Shown here: in pieces, positions 53,701 to 63,665 of the stretch | How positions within the stretch are numbered: the stretch's first letter is position 1 | Layout of the letters: every line of letters begins with the position of its first letter | DNA from: Wyeomyia smithii | Lineage: Eukaryota; Arthropoda; Insecta; Diptera; Culicidae | Direction of reading: 5' to 3' | Assembly: GCF_029784165.1 (NCBI RefSeq) | Contig: NC_073696.1 | Coordinates: forward strand, 155,895,220-155,959,219 | DNA: 64,000 nucleotides | Made by a program: the position numbers and the translations under genes | Notes under the pieces: model-generated | Databases searched by the model: none | Seen by the model: the letters and a program-made list of their open reading frames with translations, nothing else | What the model was told of the DNA's origin: nothing

Positions 53701-56503
53701 CATAAGATTTCGACTTCGACTAGCAACAATGCACCATATTCCGAATTCCACAAACCACACCAGTACTCTCTGGGTGACGAGTTCGAGTAATGTTACGCGT
53801 TATGTTGGCTCATTGTTAAGCTGAGCGATGGGGACCTTTTTGTCAAACGACATGCGTAAAAGCATAAGTAATGTCGAACTCGTCTCCACGGCGCATTCAC
53901 ACCCGGATTACAGTTTTGTCCTGTACTTTTTTCACTTTCCGGACTATACTTTTTCTGTATCCGACTACACACTTTATCCTGGACTACACCCGAAAGAGAC
54001 AGGGTGCAGTCTGAAAACACTAATAACAAAAACAGATGCTCTCAAATAGCGTACTAAAAATTTGACAGCTGAGTGTAGCGTCGCTTGCGTGTTTGTTTTC
54101 GAGCTATAAAGTGTAGTCCAGGACGGTGTAGCACAGCCGCAGAAACGAGCTTGACACAACAGTACAGTATTTCTAAACCCTTTACAAAATGCCAGAACAA
54201 TTATTATTCATTTTACCGTTTCTGATCTGCGTCTATAAAAATTTAGCATGTTTAACAAAACTTTGCTATGGCGTAAAAATAATTATTCAAAAGCTAGTGA
54301 AGTCATAAATAGAAAAGGAATGACAATGGATATTAAAACATGGTCATCAGATATATTTCAGTTAGGAGATTCAAGACATTTTTAACATTGGGAAATATCG
54401 CAGAATAGATAAACCGCAATCGTGTGGTACACCTTTTCAAGCGGTGCATGTATGAATGACAGAACAGTACGAAAATGCTGCGCTGTGGTAGCACACATGA
54501 AAGATGAATTCGCCATTAAATGACGCACAAATTCATCGCTAAAAAATTCATACTATACTGCACACACTACAAGTCTACAGTCTACAACACGAAATATGAA
54601 AAAAAAAACAATTTGATTCTTATCGGTGAAAACTACTACCTTCGAGTCATTTATAAATAAATAAACAAACATGTCTGTAAATGTATGCACTTATCTTTGT
54701 CATTGAATCAACTTTCAGCAAACCAAACATGCCTCCGCTCGCACACAAACAAGTATAGCCAACTTGTTTCTATGGTCACAACTGCCGCTCTCTCAGTTTC
54801 TGCCTCTCAGCAGATCGTGCCGTCGGCAAAGAATATGCTTGCACATTACCGTATCAAAGGAAAGTCACCAACACAACACTGTGCTTTGAAAGCAGCCATT
54901 TGCTAGGCGACAAATTGTAAAAAACGGCAATAAAACTTTGAATTTCCAGATCGTTTTACTTCCAAATCACTTTCAATACAATGTTATAACACTCGAAACA
55001 CTTTCACCTACAATTACCACACGAAATTCACAATTTATCGTGCTATATACCACTATAAAATGCGATTACCACGGACGCAATAAATAAAGCGTCTACACAC
55101 GTCGCCAGCGATGCCAGCTCCTCTGTTGAATTTTCAAAGTATCTACTAATGCGTAATAATTCAAAATGGTTTGAATGAAAGTGGATCGTCAGAGATACAT
55201 TAAGATTTTTACTAGGTATTTTTCTACACGGATTTTCGAATTACTGGTTTTTCCCCTTTTTTTTAAATCGAAGGATTTTCAAATTACGCATTATTATACA
55301 AGAATTTTTTTATTAACGCGTTTTTCCGCGAGGTACGTATCCCAGCGTAAAAATCTAGGTAAATCAAATATTACGTGTTATATTTGCTCATACTTCGAAA
55401 AATAGACTAACTTAGTCATATTTGTGCCCAGAAAAGGTGTCCTGATTTCTAACTTCGACCAGATGGTATCCCTACTAATGCCTATCCTTAAAACAAATAC
55501 AATATTGTATTCACACGATTTGAAACTACACTTTTTGAGTTCCAGCTACTTCCCACCAATCTGTACTACATTTTTTTCGGCTACCGGATTGTAAACACTT
55601 GTAATTTGCACAAATTTCAGCCAAACTTGAATCTGCTTCCTGTTTATTCACCGGTAACACGCATAAATTTGCACTAAGAAAAATTGCGGCAACTCGTTCA
55701 TGAGAATGACAGCTGTATTGCCGAAACACGTCAACGAGTGAAATTTGTGCCGAGATACCAGTAATGTTTTTGCTGACCTCGGCATTAACAGTGTTTAACG
55801 ATAAATTCGGCAAAAAAATAGATACGCATACGAGGATCGTCAAGCTTAGTTTTTTGGACGAAGTCTCGGTAAAATGATCTGACGACTTTCGTCAACCGGC
55901 ATTTTTTTGCTGAAATCCGAAGTTGCCGAGTGAACTCGGATGTTTTTTTGCCGAGCTGGAGATCCAGTTTGAAGAGTGTATATCAAAATCCAAGATTATC
56001 ATACACTTGAATGTTCAAAAGTGTGTTCTTTTAATGCATATTTATTACAAAATTTGTTATTCAATTAACAAAACATTGTACATTCTAACTAATGCTGATA
56101 TTTTTCTGCCAAAAACCTTACGAAACTTATAATTTGTTATAATTTGTAATAATCAGTAAGTAATTTTGATAGGAGTTTTGATATTTTACCTTTTAACGTG
56201 ACCAAGCTTAGAACACAAGTTGATACAAAAAGTTCATAACAAAATATCAAGATTTGTTATAATCCTGATATTTTTGACTGATCGGGTACTTATCATTGTT
56301 TTTCTTTCGCTATTTTTCATCCCAGGTTTTGATTTCCAAGAAACAAGGACTCATCATCCCTCAATGTTATTAGTCATATAGGAAAATGTACATATTAGAT
56401 ATAAGTCACACAATTTTTATTTAACTGTATTTTTGGAGTGTATTTATTTATTTATTTATTTAATAATTTACATCATCTGACAGTTGTCTTGATGAATTGA
56501 AAG

Positions 56504-59329
56504 TTAAAAAGAACTTAGCCTAGCAATTTTCTGCTTAAAAATGTGCGCCAGTTCGCCGAAGTTAAAAACTTGTTCAACACTTGTGAAAGTTCTGATCATG
56601 TACGCAGCAGGCTCGAAGTAACCGTAATTCGTACGGTGGAACGGATTTTGTAGCATTGAAGTAGACCTCAGCATGCGTTGTGAAGCTCGAAAATTAATTG
56701 TAGAAAGCAATTTCGGAGAATCTATTTCGCCATTCAAAATTTTAGCAACGAATAATGCCTGCTGTATCTTGCGGTGACGTTCAAGCGTATCAAGTCCAAG
56801 CAAACGACAGCGATCCGGATAAGGAGGGAGATTAGCTGGATCACGCCAGGATAAATCTTATAAGGCCAAACGGATAAATCTTCTCTGCACACGCTCCAAT
56901 CTCAAATTCCAAGACAGCTGATACGGGGTCCAAACCACGCTTGCATTTTCTAGTATGGGGCGTACTAACGAGCAATATAACGCTTTCAAGCAATGGGGGT
57001 CCTTGAAATCACGTCCAATTTTTGCGATAAAACCGAGTTGTCTAGTGGCTTTAGAAACTATCGCCGTACGGTGACTCTCAATAGTCAGTCTTTGGTCCAA
57101 GATAACGCCAAGATCGTTTACGTGATCAACTCTTTTCAGTTGATGCCCGTCAATGGCGTACGTAAAAATTATCGGTGATTGAGTCCGGTGAAATGTGATC
57201 ACTTCACATTTTGCTGTGCTCAGTGTCAAGGCATTTAGTTTACACCACGTCACAAAGCAGTCCAGTAGTGACTGTAAACGGTAGCAATCTTCGATATACG
57301 AATCGTCAGATAAATTTTTAAATCATCGGCATAAACAAGTCTGCAGCCTATTCCTAGGGCACTAGCAGCGTCGTTGAAAAAAATTATGAAAAGTAGCGGC
57401 CCGAGATTACTGCCCTGCGGTACACCAGATTTGTTCGTAAAGGAAGCTGAGATAACAGAACCCATGAGATTCGTTGCTACGGAACGACCAGGTACAAATC
57501 CATGCTGATCAGCGGAAATATAATTTTTCGTGCAGTTCAGAACCACAGTGCTAACAATAATTTCGAACAATTTGGATGACGCACAAAAATTGGTTATTCC
57601 ACGATAGTTCCGTATATTTCGACGTTCGCCACTCTTGAATACTGGAAACATATAAGAGTGCTTCCAAACCCTGGGGAATTTTCCTTGCACCAACGATCGA
57701 TTAAATATGCAGCAGAGTGGTGTAGCTAGAATCTCTGCACAACGACATAAAAGTACAGCCGGAACTCCATCGGGACCAGCGGAGAATGAGGATTTAAGTT
57801 TTTTTGCAGCAGTGTAAATCATTTGCGGTGTAATTTCGAAAATGTCGAGATCAATGAGATCAGCAGGAACGTTGTTAGCGGCGCGACATGCTTGTTCATT
57901 GGAAACAGAATCTGAAGCAAAAACCGATGAGAAAAACTTTGCGAATAGCTCGCAAGACTCTGTCATTGAGTTGGATTCAACATCATCAAGGCAGGTCTAC
58001 GAAGGTATTGAGGTCCCCTTTCGTTTCGAATTTACGAAACGCCGAAACTTTATTGGATTTTTCCGCAAGTCAGTTTGAACCTTTATAACGTATGATTTAT
58101 AGAGGCTTGAGTTCAACTTTCGATATGCATCGCAAGCACGTTTGAAATTATGTATCGTGTCAGCTGATCGCCTGCGACGCAGTTTACGTAGGCAAGCGTT
58201 TCGTTTCCGTTTCAGATCACTTAATTGGCGAGAAGTCCATGCAGGGTAAGAAGGTCGTTTAGAAAACGGTAAATTTTCGGTAAGCCAAGAACGGATTACT
58301 GAACAAAATCTTTCGGCCATCAGATCTACATCAGACATGTCCAAAAAAGTGGCCCAATCAATACTGGATACATGAGCTGAGAATGCTGCGAAATCAATTT
58401 TTCGGTAATTCAATTCCCGCATCGCGGATCCCAAATCATCACAGGAACAAACTGCCTCCTGATTAGCGGAAATACAAATCGTCAAAGGCGGATGATGCGA
58501 ATCAACTGGCAGTATCGGGGCAACACATCGGTCAACAGACAACATAGTGCCCGAAGAGTGAAACACTAAATCTAACACTCGACCGAGATGGTTGCGATGT
58601 AAATTAGCCTGGTTTAAGTTCAAATAGTCCATGCCGTCGACGAGTGTGGCACTTGCAGTAAAAAGTTGAATAGTGTTATCATGTTAAGTAATGCCGTTAC
58701 TACTAACCCAAACTATCCGAGGCTGATTATAATCACCGCAAACCAAAACCGTGCTTCAGCAGAGCTGTCATTACAAAAATCACGGATGGAAGCGATATGA
58801 GCATCTCTGATAGCAACATCATTGCTCTTGTCAGGAGGAATATATATAGCACACAACAGCAGCTTTAAACCATTGATCGTGACTTTAACGCACACCTGCT
58901 CCAAATTCCTTCCGTGAGCGGTCTCGAAAATCGTGCTTGCATGTTGTTGTGCGACGGCGATTAAAACACCACCGAAAGAGCGTTTCTGACTGTTCAGTGG
59001 ACTCCGATCGCATCGAAAGACGTTGAATGAAGTGCCGAATAACTGGAGAGAAAGAATGCTGTCGTGTAGTCCGGTTTCGGTTAACATAATGATATCGTAG
59101 TTGCAGTCATTTGTAGCCAGGTAAATCTCGTCAGTTCTAGTCCTAAGTCCACGCACGTTCTGTTGATACACCCAAACGCCGGTCCTGTCACGATCATCAC
59201 GCTGAAAAGATGAGTGGTACAGCACAGGAGACACCAAAGAATCTTTAAAATACTCGCCTTTGGTGGGAAACCGTGGGCTCCCACCGTCAAGAAATGATCG
59301 CAATTGAGATGGATTTTTAAAAACAGCAC
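56504..59329 (-). pseudogene. CR1-like ORF2 (endonuclease and RT), copy H
   Basis: The endonuclease has WVYQQNVRGLRTRTDEIY, IIMLTETGLHDSILS, SFGGVLIAVAQQH and GDYNQPRIVW (after a shift near 58740); a shift at 58000 follows RKNPIKFRRFVNSKRK. RT has FSAGPDGVPAVLLCR, NYRGITNFCASSKLFEIIV, QHGFVPGRSVATNLMG, then jumps to SVISASFTNKSGVPQGSNLG, so the motif A block is deleted. The catalytic box LVYADDLKIYL is kept. A shift at about 57250 leads to NALTLSTAKCEVITFH and LERVQRRFIRLAL, a stop at about 56858, and the C-terminal LGLDTLERHRKIQQALFVAK to the end at 56504. Confidence 0.82.
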
Positions 59330-59344
59330 ATGAAGTAGTAGTCT

Positions 59345-60162
59345 GGTCGTGGGCTCCAGCCCCTAGTTTTTTGGACGTTCGATGAATTCTCTAAATAAAA
59401 CTCCAGAAGGCCAAGGAGCAGGGTCTGAAGCAATAGATTTCACTTCGAATCCAAGCCAATTTTGTACGAGATGTAAGAGTAGTTCGACGTATCGATACCC
59501 TTTTGAACGAGCCGTATAACAGCAACAGGTTCAGTTTCATTCAGGCAACGTGAAACATTTTTTTGCACATCACTATCGGTCACTTTTGGATTCAAACCAG
59601 ATAGGTAGAGCCAAAAGCATTTTTTTGCTACTATAGAAGCAACCGTTGGCACAGAAAGATCACTTAGATCGACAGTATTAGTGCCACGATCGGTAGCGAT
59701 TTCAACCGGCATACGGTCCGCACGGCGCCGTTTTGGATTTCTAGTGGGCCATATCGGTGTGGTGGACAAAGCAGCGGAGCTTGCCAAAGTAGTGGGAGTT
59801 CCAGCGTACCCATCACAATTTAGCGACTTCTGCGACATATTTTCGACTTTTCTGTTCAATCCATCTACCATTTCACATAACTTTTGTACTTGGGAAGGTA
59901 GATCGATCAGCTGAAGTGACTGAGCAGATTGGCTGTTTTGTGCGTCGGCTACATAGGCGTTAATCGATCGGCCGTTTAATTTTTCTCTGCAGGGAGAACA
60001 GATAAACAATATTTTGCCCTGTGCAAATAGTTCTTTGCAAATCCTGTTGTTCAAACCGCAGCATTGCTGGTTTATGTGAAAGCAAGCCTCACAAAAGCCA
60101 CACCGAACCGGCTCGATGTCGTTGATTTCGAGTTTGCATTCACCACACAGTTTCTTCTCCAT
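59345..60162 (-). pseudogene. CR1-like ORF1 with PHD-type finger, copy H
   Basis: MEKKLCGECKLEINDIEPVR starts at 60162. The finger pattern is C-x2-C ... C-x2-C-F-H ... C-C ... C-x2-C (CGECK, CGFCEACFHINQQCC, ICSPC) over residues 6-58. A hydrophobic, heptad-like stretch (LPSQVQKLCEMVDGLNRKVE) and a basic patch NPKRRRADR follow. The C-terminal RRM-like part is FWLYLSGLNPKVTDSDV and VIRLVQKGIDTSNYSYIS. Frame ends at 59440 with a shift; GVLFREFIE follows to about 59345, matching copy C. Confidence 0.78.
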
Positions 60163-60640
60163 AACGGTATCGGTATCAGTATCGGTAGAAAGTCAAAACA
60201 AACAGTATGTTCTAATGCGGTCTGAATGCACAAGAATGAAACGCCTTCGGGTAGGCTGAGTAAACGTGATCTATTTGCGCGGCAAAAACTAAAGCCAATA
60301 TGACAAAGTCAGCACACAATGCACAAACCACTTTACCAACGAAAGCGATTAATACGAAATTTCACACACTAGAGCTTGCACTCCACTCTTTTCGTGATCA
60401 CTCCGAGTTCGAGAAATATTGTTGAATACGCAAGTTCAATTTAAACGGAAATAAACCACAAAATGATTAAATTTAACAGAGCCAGTAAATTGAACAAACA
60501 ATATTTTTTATAATAAAAGATGAGAGAATTTTTATGCCAGTTTGAGCTTTTCCCTACTCCAAAAGACATTCGGCCCCGTTAAGCTTAACGGTTGGGCCAA
60601 AATGAATATTAGAGTATAAAAAAAAAATAACTGCGTGATC

Positions 60641-61084
60641 GGCATTGAAGGTTTTGGTGTTGGTTGTATCAAACACCAAAAAACTTTTATATAACCAATT
60701 TTGTACAAATCTGTAAATCGGCTGAAAATAACGTAATTTTCAGCCTATATGTGCCTTCCAGAGACCGATGGAACTAATATGAAATTATATGAAAAATATC
60801 TTTATAAGATTTATAAGGTTTATAAGGTTTTATAAGATATGAGATATCTTCATTTCGTCTATCAGCTGAAAAATGGTTTATGATGATCTATTTTGATCGT
60901 TCTTTTAAATGTGCTCATTACTTTCACAATAACGTGACTTTATAGGTTTGTTTAGTAAGAAAAAAAAAATGGTCGTAGCATATTGCATTACATGACATTG
61001 ACATTGAAATATATTGTTAGGTTAATAAAAACATGCAGGATTAGATGGATAAACAAATGTTGAAATCTTATATCAAGTTATTAC
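60641..61084. other. Probable intron DNA left of the host-gene exons
   Basis: AT-rich, no repeat family or ORF recognised. It continues the pre-insertion sequence of the element F target (TAACTGCGTGATCGGCATTG). Confidence 0.5.
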
Positions 61085-61239
61085 CTTCAGTAGTTAGACT
61101 GTATCCTTTCATATCAAAATTCTCAAAGCCTTGCATGATAGCAGAACGAAGATAGTTATCAATTGCGTGTTTTGCAATGTTCTTATTGGCGTTGATTTCA
61201 AATGTAACAAAAGTTTCACGTTCGTCGTCCGGATCACGT
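61085..61239 (-). CDS. Host-gene exon: second half of a SEA-like module
   Basis: A splice acceptor TTTTTGTTCCAG precedes 61239 and a donor GAAG/GTAATA follows 61085. The first base completes a codon from the exon at 61558-61720 (GA + A = Glu). It reads RDPDDERETFVTFEINANK, NIAKHAIDNYLRSAIMQGF and MKGYSLTTE, and leaves in phase 1. Alternating strands and helices fit the second half of a SEA domain, an extracellular fold common next to heavily glycosylated regions. The next exon in the coding direction is not found between here and the element F target site. Confidence 0.65.
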
Positions 61240-61557
61240 CTGGAACAAAAATTTATGTGCATGCAAATAATCTTATTTTAATATAGATGGATACGGGTAG
61301 AACACCATGACAGCAATGTTTTTACAACTTTACAAATATTGCAGCAATAAAGGATCTCCTAATAGTTCGATGTGTCTTTTTTTACTGTTAGCTCACACTT
61401 TTTTTTGTTTAAATTTTAAAAAGCTGTATAATCAATATGTAGAGTATTGAACGTCTTCGGTAGTGGCTTTCTTTTTCAGGTTTACTTCAGCATTCTTTTG
61501 CAAGAGCCTGCCGAAGAAAACTACTGCTGAAGACGATTGCTATCATATATCACTTAC

Positions 61558-61720
61558 TCTAATTTTTGTACGGTACTCATAAAATTTGCCTCTGGATCAA
61601 AATCATTTAGTAAAACATCAAGTTTTTTTTTGATTTCGTTTGCAGCTTGTTTGAATTGAAGGCTCTCTCTATCGTCGAATTCCCGAGAGTAAATCTCGAA
61701 CACCGTAAAAGTTAGTTTAT
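61558..61720 (-). CDS. Host-gene exon: first half of a SEA-like module
   Basis: Acceptor AATGTGTTTTAG precedes 61720; donor GTAAGTG follows 61558. The phase-1 end of the preceding exon (T) plus AT gives Tyr and keeps the frame: KLTFTVFEIYSREFDDRES, LQFKQAANEIKKKLDVLL, FDPEANFMSTVQKLE. The pattern F.VFEIYSREF.D..S..F...A..I...L and the NF..V..LE ending resemble SEA modules as in perlecan/trol. It ends in phase 2, matching the next exon. Extracellular matrix location is inferred from the family. Confidence 0.68.
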
Positions 61721-61774
61721 CTAAAACACATTAATTTAAATAATTAAAACTTAAGTAAATGTTTCAAAGCTCAC

Positions 61775-62303
61775 ATTCGTAATCGGTATTCTCAGGTCGC
61801 CCTGATCCTGACTCGGAGTCTTCATCATCTGCTAATTCGTCGAACTGTCTTTTTAGTCGAAACGCTGCTCCATGCTTTTTGCGGTTAGAGATGTTAACCA
61901 CACTTTCGGTCGTTTCCTTCGATTTAAATGTATTTACAGAGATTTCTTTTTTTCTTAAAAATGCGCCATCATTGCTTCGTTTCTTTTTCAATATGTTCAT
62001 CATTTTCTTATGAAGATATCTGCGTGGTTTTTCTTTTGATTGTTTTATAGCCATATTATGAAGCGATAATAAATCACCAATGCTGCGCCTGATTCTACGA
62101 ACACTACGCATCAACCAGTTATGATCTTTATCTTCAAAAGTGATTGAAGAGATGTCGTTTTCAGAATTTGGAGTATCAATCCATTTTTTGTTGCTTTCAT
62201 CAGGTAATTTATAACTGTCAGAATGAACAAACTCGTCTTCATCTGCGTCGGCAGCCACGGGATACAACTTAAAATCCTCAAATATTAAATCGACATCGCT
62301 ATT
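61775..62303 (-). CDS. Host-gene exon: acidic segment with Ser-Gly GAG-type site (perlecan/trol-like)
   Basis: Acceptor TTTTTACAG precedes 62303; donor AAT/GTGAGC follows 61775. The 529-bp exon starts in phase 0 (NSDVDLIFEDFKLYPVAAD) and ends in phase 1. It encodes acidic DADEDEFVHSD, the segment WLMRSVRRIRRSIGDLL, a Lys/Arg-rich middle, then FRLKRQFDELADDEDSESGS and GRPENTDYE. EDSESGSG is a strong heparan-sulfate attachment-type motif (acidic residues followed by Ser-Gly). An acidic SG cluster followed by a SEA module is the domain I layout of perlecan. It could be another SEA-bearing proteoglycan. The upstream exon is outside or not recognised. Confidence 0.6.
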
Positions 62304-62507
62304 CTGTAAAAACGAACAACAAAGTTACTGTTAGCTTGTTATAGAATGTATTTGAAAAAGGTTATATATCCCGATACCACAATAGAAGTAAATTCTTCAT
62401 TTATTTATTTCGTCAAACAAATGTAGACTACAGTTATAATAATGAAATGTTTTATTATATTCTATACATTATTTCCAGTAGTTAGTCGTTTTTTGATTTG
62501 ATTTCTG
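62304..62507. other. Intron DNA with a CR1-B family 3' tip
   Basis: On the minus strand at 62395-62440, TGTAGTCTACATTTG and GACGAAATAAATAAAT match the last 45 bp of copies B and N. This is a severely 5'-truncated LINE end. Confidence 0.6.
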
Positions 62508-62520
62508 CCCGAGCATTTTC

Positions 62521-62593
<73 letters not shown>

Positions 62594-63665
62594 AGATTTT
62601 AATTCTCACTCACTTTTCTCAGAGATGGCTGAACCGATTTTCATGAAAATAATTGCAAATGAAAGGTTTTGTTGCCCCATAAGACCCTATTAAATTTCAT
62701 TGTAATCGAATTTTTAGTTTAGAGGTTATGTATCAAAATGTAAAAATCATGAAACTTCAATATCTCAAAAACTACCCAACCGATTTGAACAAAATTGATT
62801 TCAAATGAACGGGCTACCTAAAATACTCTTTACTTTCGAATTTCATGAAAATTGAACTTGTGGTTCAAAATTTATGAAAAGAAACGTGTTCTGAATACTG
62901 TTTAATCTCACTCATGTTTCTCAGAGATGGCTGAATCGATTTTCATAAAATCAGTGTCAAATGGAAGGTCTAGTTACCCCATAAGAACCTATTGATTTGT
63001 TTTGCAATCGGACTATTACTTTGCCTGTTATGTTTAAACATGTGAAATCCAGCCATGAAAAGGAACATATTCGGAAGACTACTTGGACTCACTCACTTTT
63101 CTCAGAGGTGGCTGACCCGATTTCCACAAAATTAGTGTCAAATGAAAGGTCTAGCTGCCTCATAGCACTTTATTGAATTTTACTGTAATCGAACTGTAAC
63201 TTCGTCTGTAATGTGCCGAAATGTGAAAATCACGAAACTTCATTATCTCAGAAACTACACCACCGATTTGATCAATATTATTATCAGATGAGCGGACTAG
63301 TTAAGGGTTAACTGATGAATTATGATTGAATACGTGGTTTCAAATTTTGGCTGCCCTATACGTTCCCATTTCATTTGATCATAATCGAATTTAAGCAACC
63401 GTTATGTATAAAATTGTTTATAAAACAACGAAAGTCTATTATCTCAAAGATTACATGACTTATTTGAACATAACTAGTGTCATACGAACGAATAATCTCT
63501 CAAACTTACAAAAAACAAACTTTATAACAATTTAATATGTGGCTCAACAGTTATGGAAAGAAAGGAAATTCACAGACTAGTGGAAACTATACCTGCTTTG
63601 ATCGATATATGTGGCCTCAACATAATTTAAATGTGGTATCGTACTTTTTGAACGTTCCAAATTCA
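62508..63665 (+). repeat. RepA copy e, 5'-truncated, with TG microsatellite
   Basis: It begins GAGCATTTTCTGTATGTGTG, with (TG)n from 62525 to about 62590. The CTCAGAGATGGCTG module recurs at 62619, 62921 and 63099. It extends to AATGTGGTATCGTACTTTTT. It lies upstream of the host-gene exons, so it would also be intronic if the gene extends that way. Confidence 0.8.

Larger units (their letters stand above)
52347..55124. mobile_element. Element K: unidentified 2.8-kb insertion in J
   Basis: J2 is continuous across this point. A 22-23 bp direct repeat (GTTGAATTTTCAAAGTAT then (T/C)TACT) lies at 52324-52346 and 55125-55147. It starts with a GAGCATGAGCATGAT microsatellite and CCGCCCGCGGTTGCTACGCC. 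No ORF above 80 codons looks real; a possible splice donor CAGGTAAGTG is at 53237-53246. I do not recognise the family. The long direct repeat is unusual for a target duplication. Confidence 0.5.
51409..55474. mobile_element. Element J: hAT-like element inside I
   Basis: The termini are TAGGGATACCATCCGTC and, reversed, TAGGGATACCATCTGGTCG. It is flanked by 8-bp repeats TTAATGCC (51401-51408) and CTAATGCC (55475-55482), one mismatch. It is itself interrupted by J2 and by K. Own parts are 51409-51617, 52232-52346 and 55125-55474. It contains tandem-like CAGGACATGTCCTGATTTT near the left end. No transposase ORF. Confidence 0.7.
51172..55978. mobile_element. Element I: TIR element rich in CTCGGC motifs, inside G
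   Basis: The ends are CACACTTAAAAAATTTCGCC and, reversed, CACTCTTCAAACTGGATCTC, each with TA outside. CTCGGC/GCCGAG recurs many times in both arms (51200-51330 and 55740-55970). Own sequence is about 51172-51408 and 55483-55978. Non-coding. Confidence 0.6.
51060..56286. mobile_element. Element G: TIR element in F, enclosing further elements
   Basis: The left end is CCCGATCACACGATTATAAC; the right end reversed is CCCGATCAGTCAAAAATATC then AGGATTATAACAAATC. Both share CCCGATCA and GATTATAACAAA. TA flanks both sides (51058-51059 and 56287-56288), and joining the flanks restores element E sequence (GAACAATACTTATCATTG). Own sequence is 51060-51171 and 55979-56286, non-coding. Confidence 0.75.
56439..60510 (-). 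mobile_element. CR1-like LINE copy H (minus strand) in the 3' region of F
   Basis: On the minus strand: 5' UTR (about 60510-60163), ORF1 with PHD finger, ORF2, and an (AAAT)n tail at 56441-56464. Element E sequence flanks it on both sides (GTATTTTTGGAGTGTATTT on the left, AGATGAGAGAATTTTTATGC on the right). It is related to copies C and D but is a separate family. No target duplication was resolved. Confidence 0.75.
47172..60625 (+). mobile_element. I-clade (MosquI-like) LINE copy F, expanded by nested insertions
   Basis: Same family as element E. The 5' end (ATTGCTTATTCGGCAGCCGA) and 3' end (GTTAAGCTTAACGGTTGGGC plus A tail) are both present with a 15-bp target duplication. Own sequence is about 47172-51059, 56287-56440 and 60510-60625. 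The endonuclease region (E 18340-19340) and most of RNase H (about 530 bp) are deleted. Element G and LINE H are inserted in its 3' region. Confidence 0.85.

Noticed and set aside
53346..54906. Several 60-80 codon ORFs in element K
   Set aside because: They are short, overlap on both strands, and show no recognisable motif; I saw no reason to prefer one.
52672..55124. Possibility that K is an LTR retrotransposon
   Set aside because: No long direct repeats, no primer-binding site or polypurine tract, and no gag or pol motifs were found.
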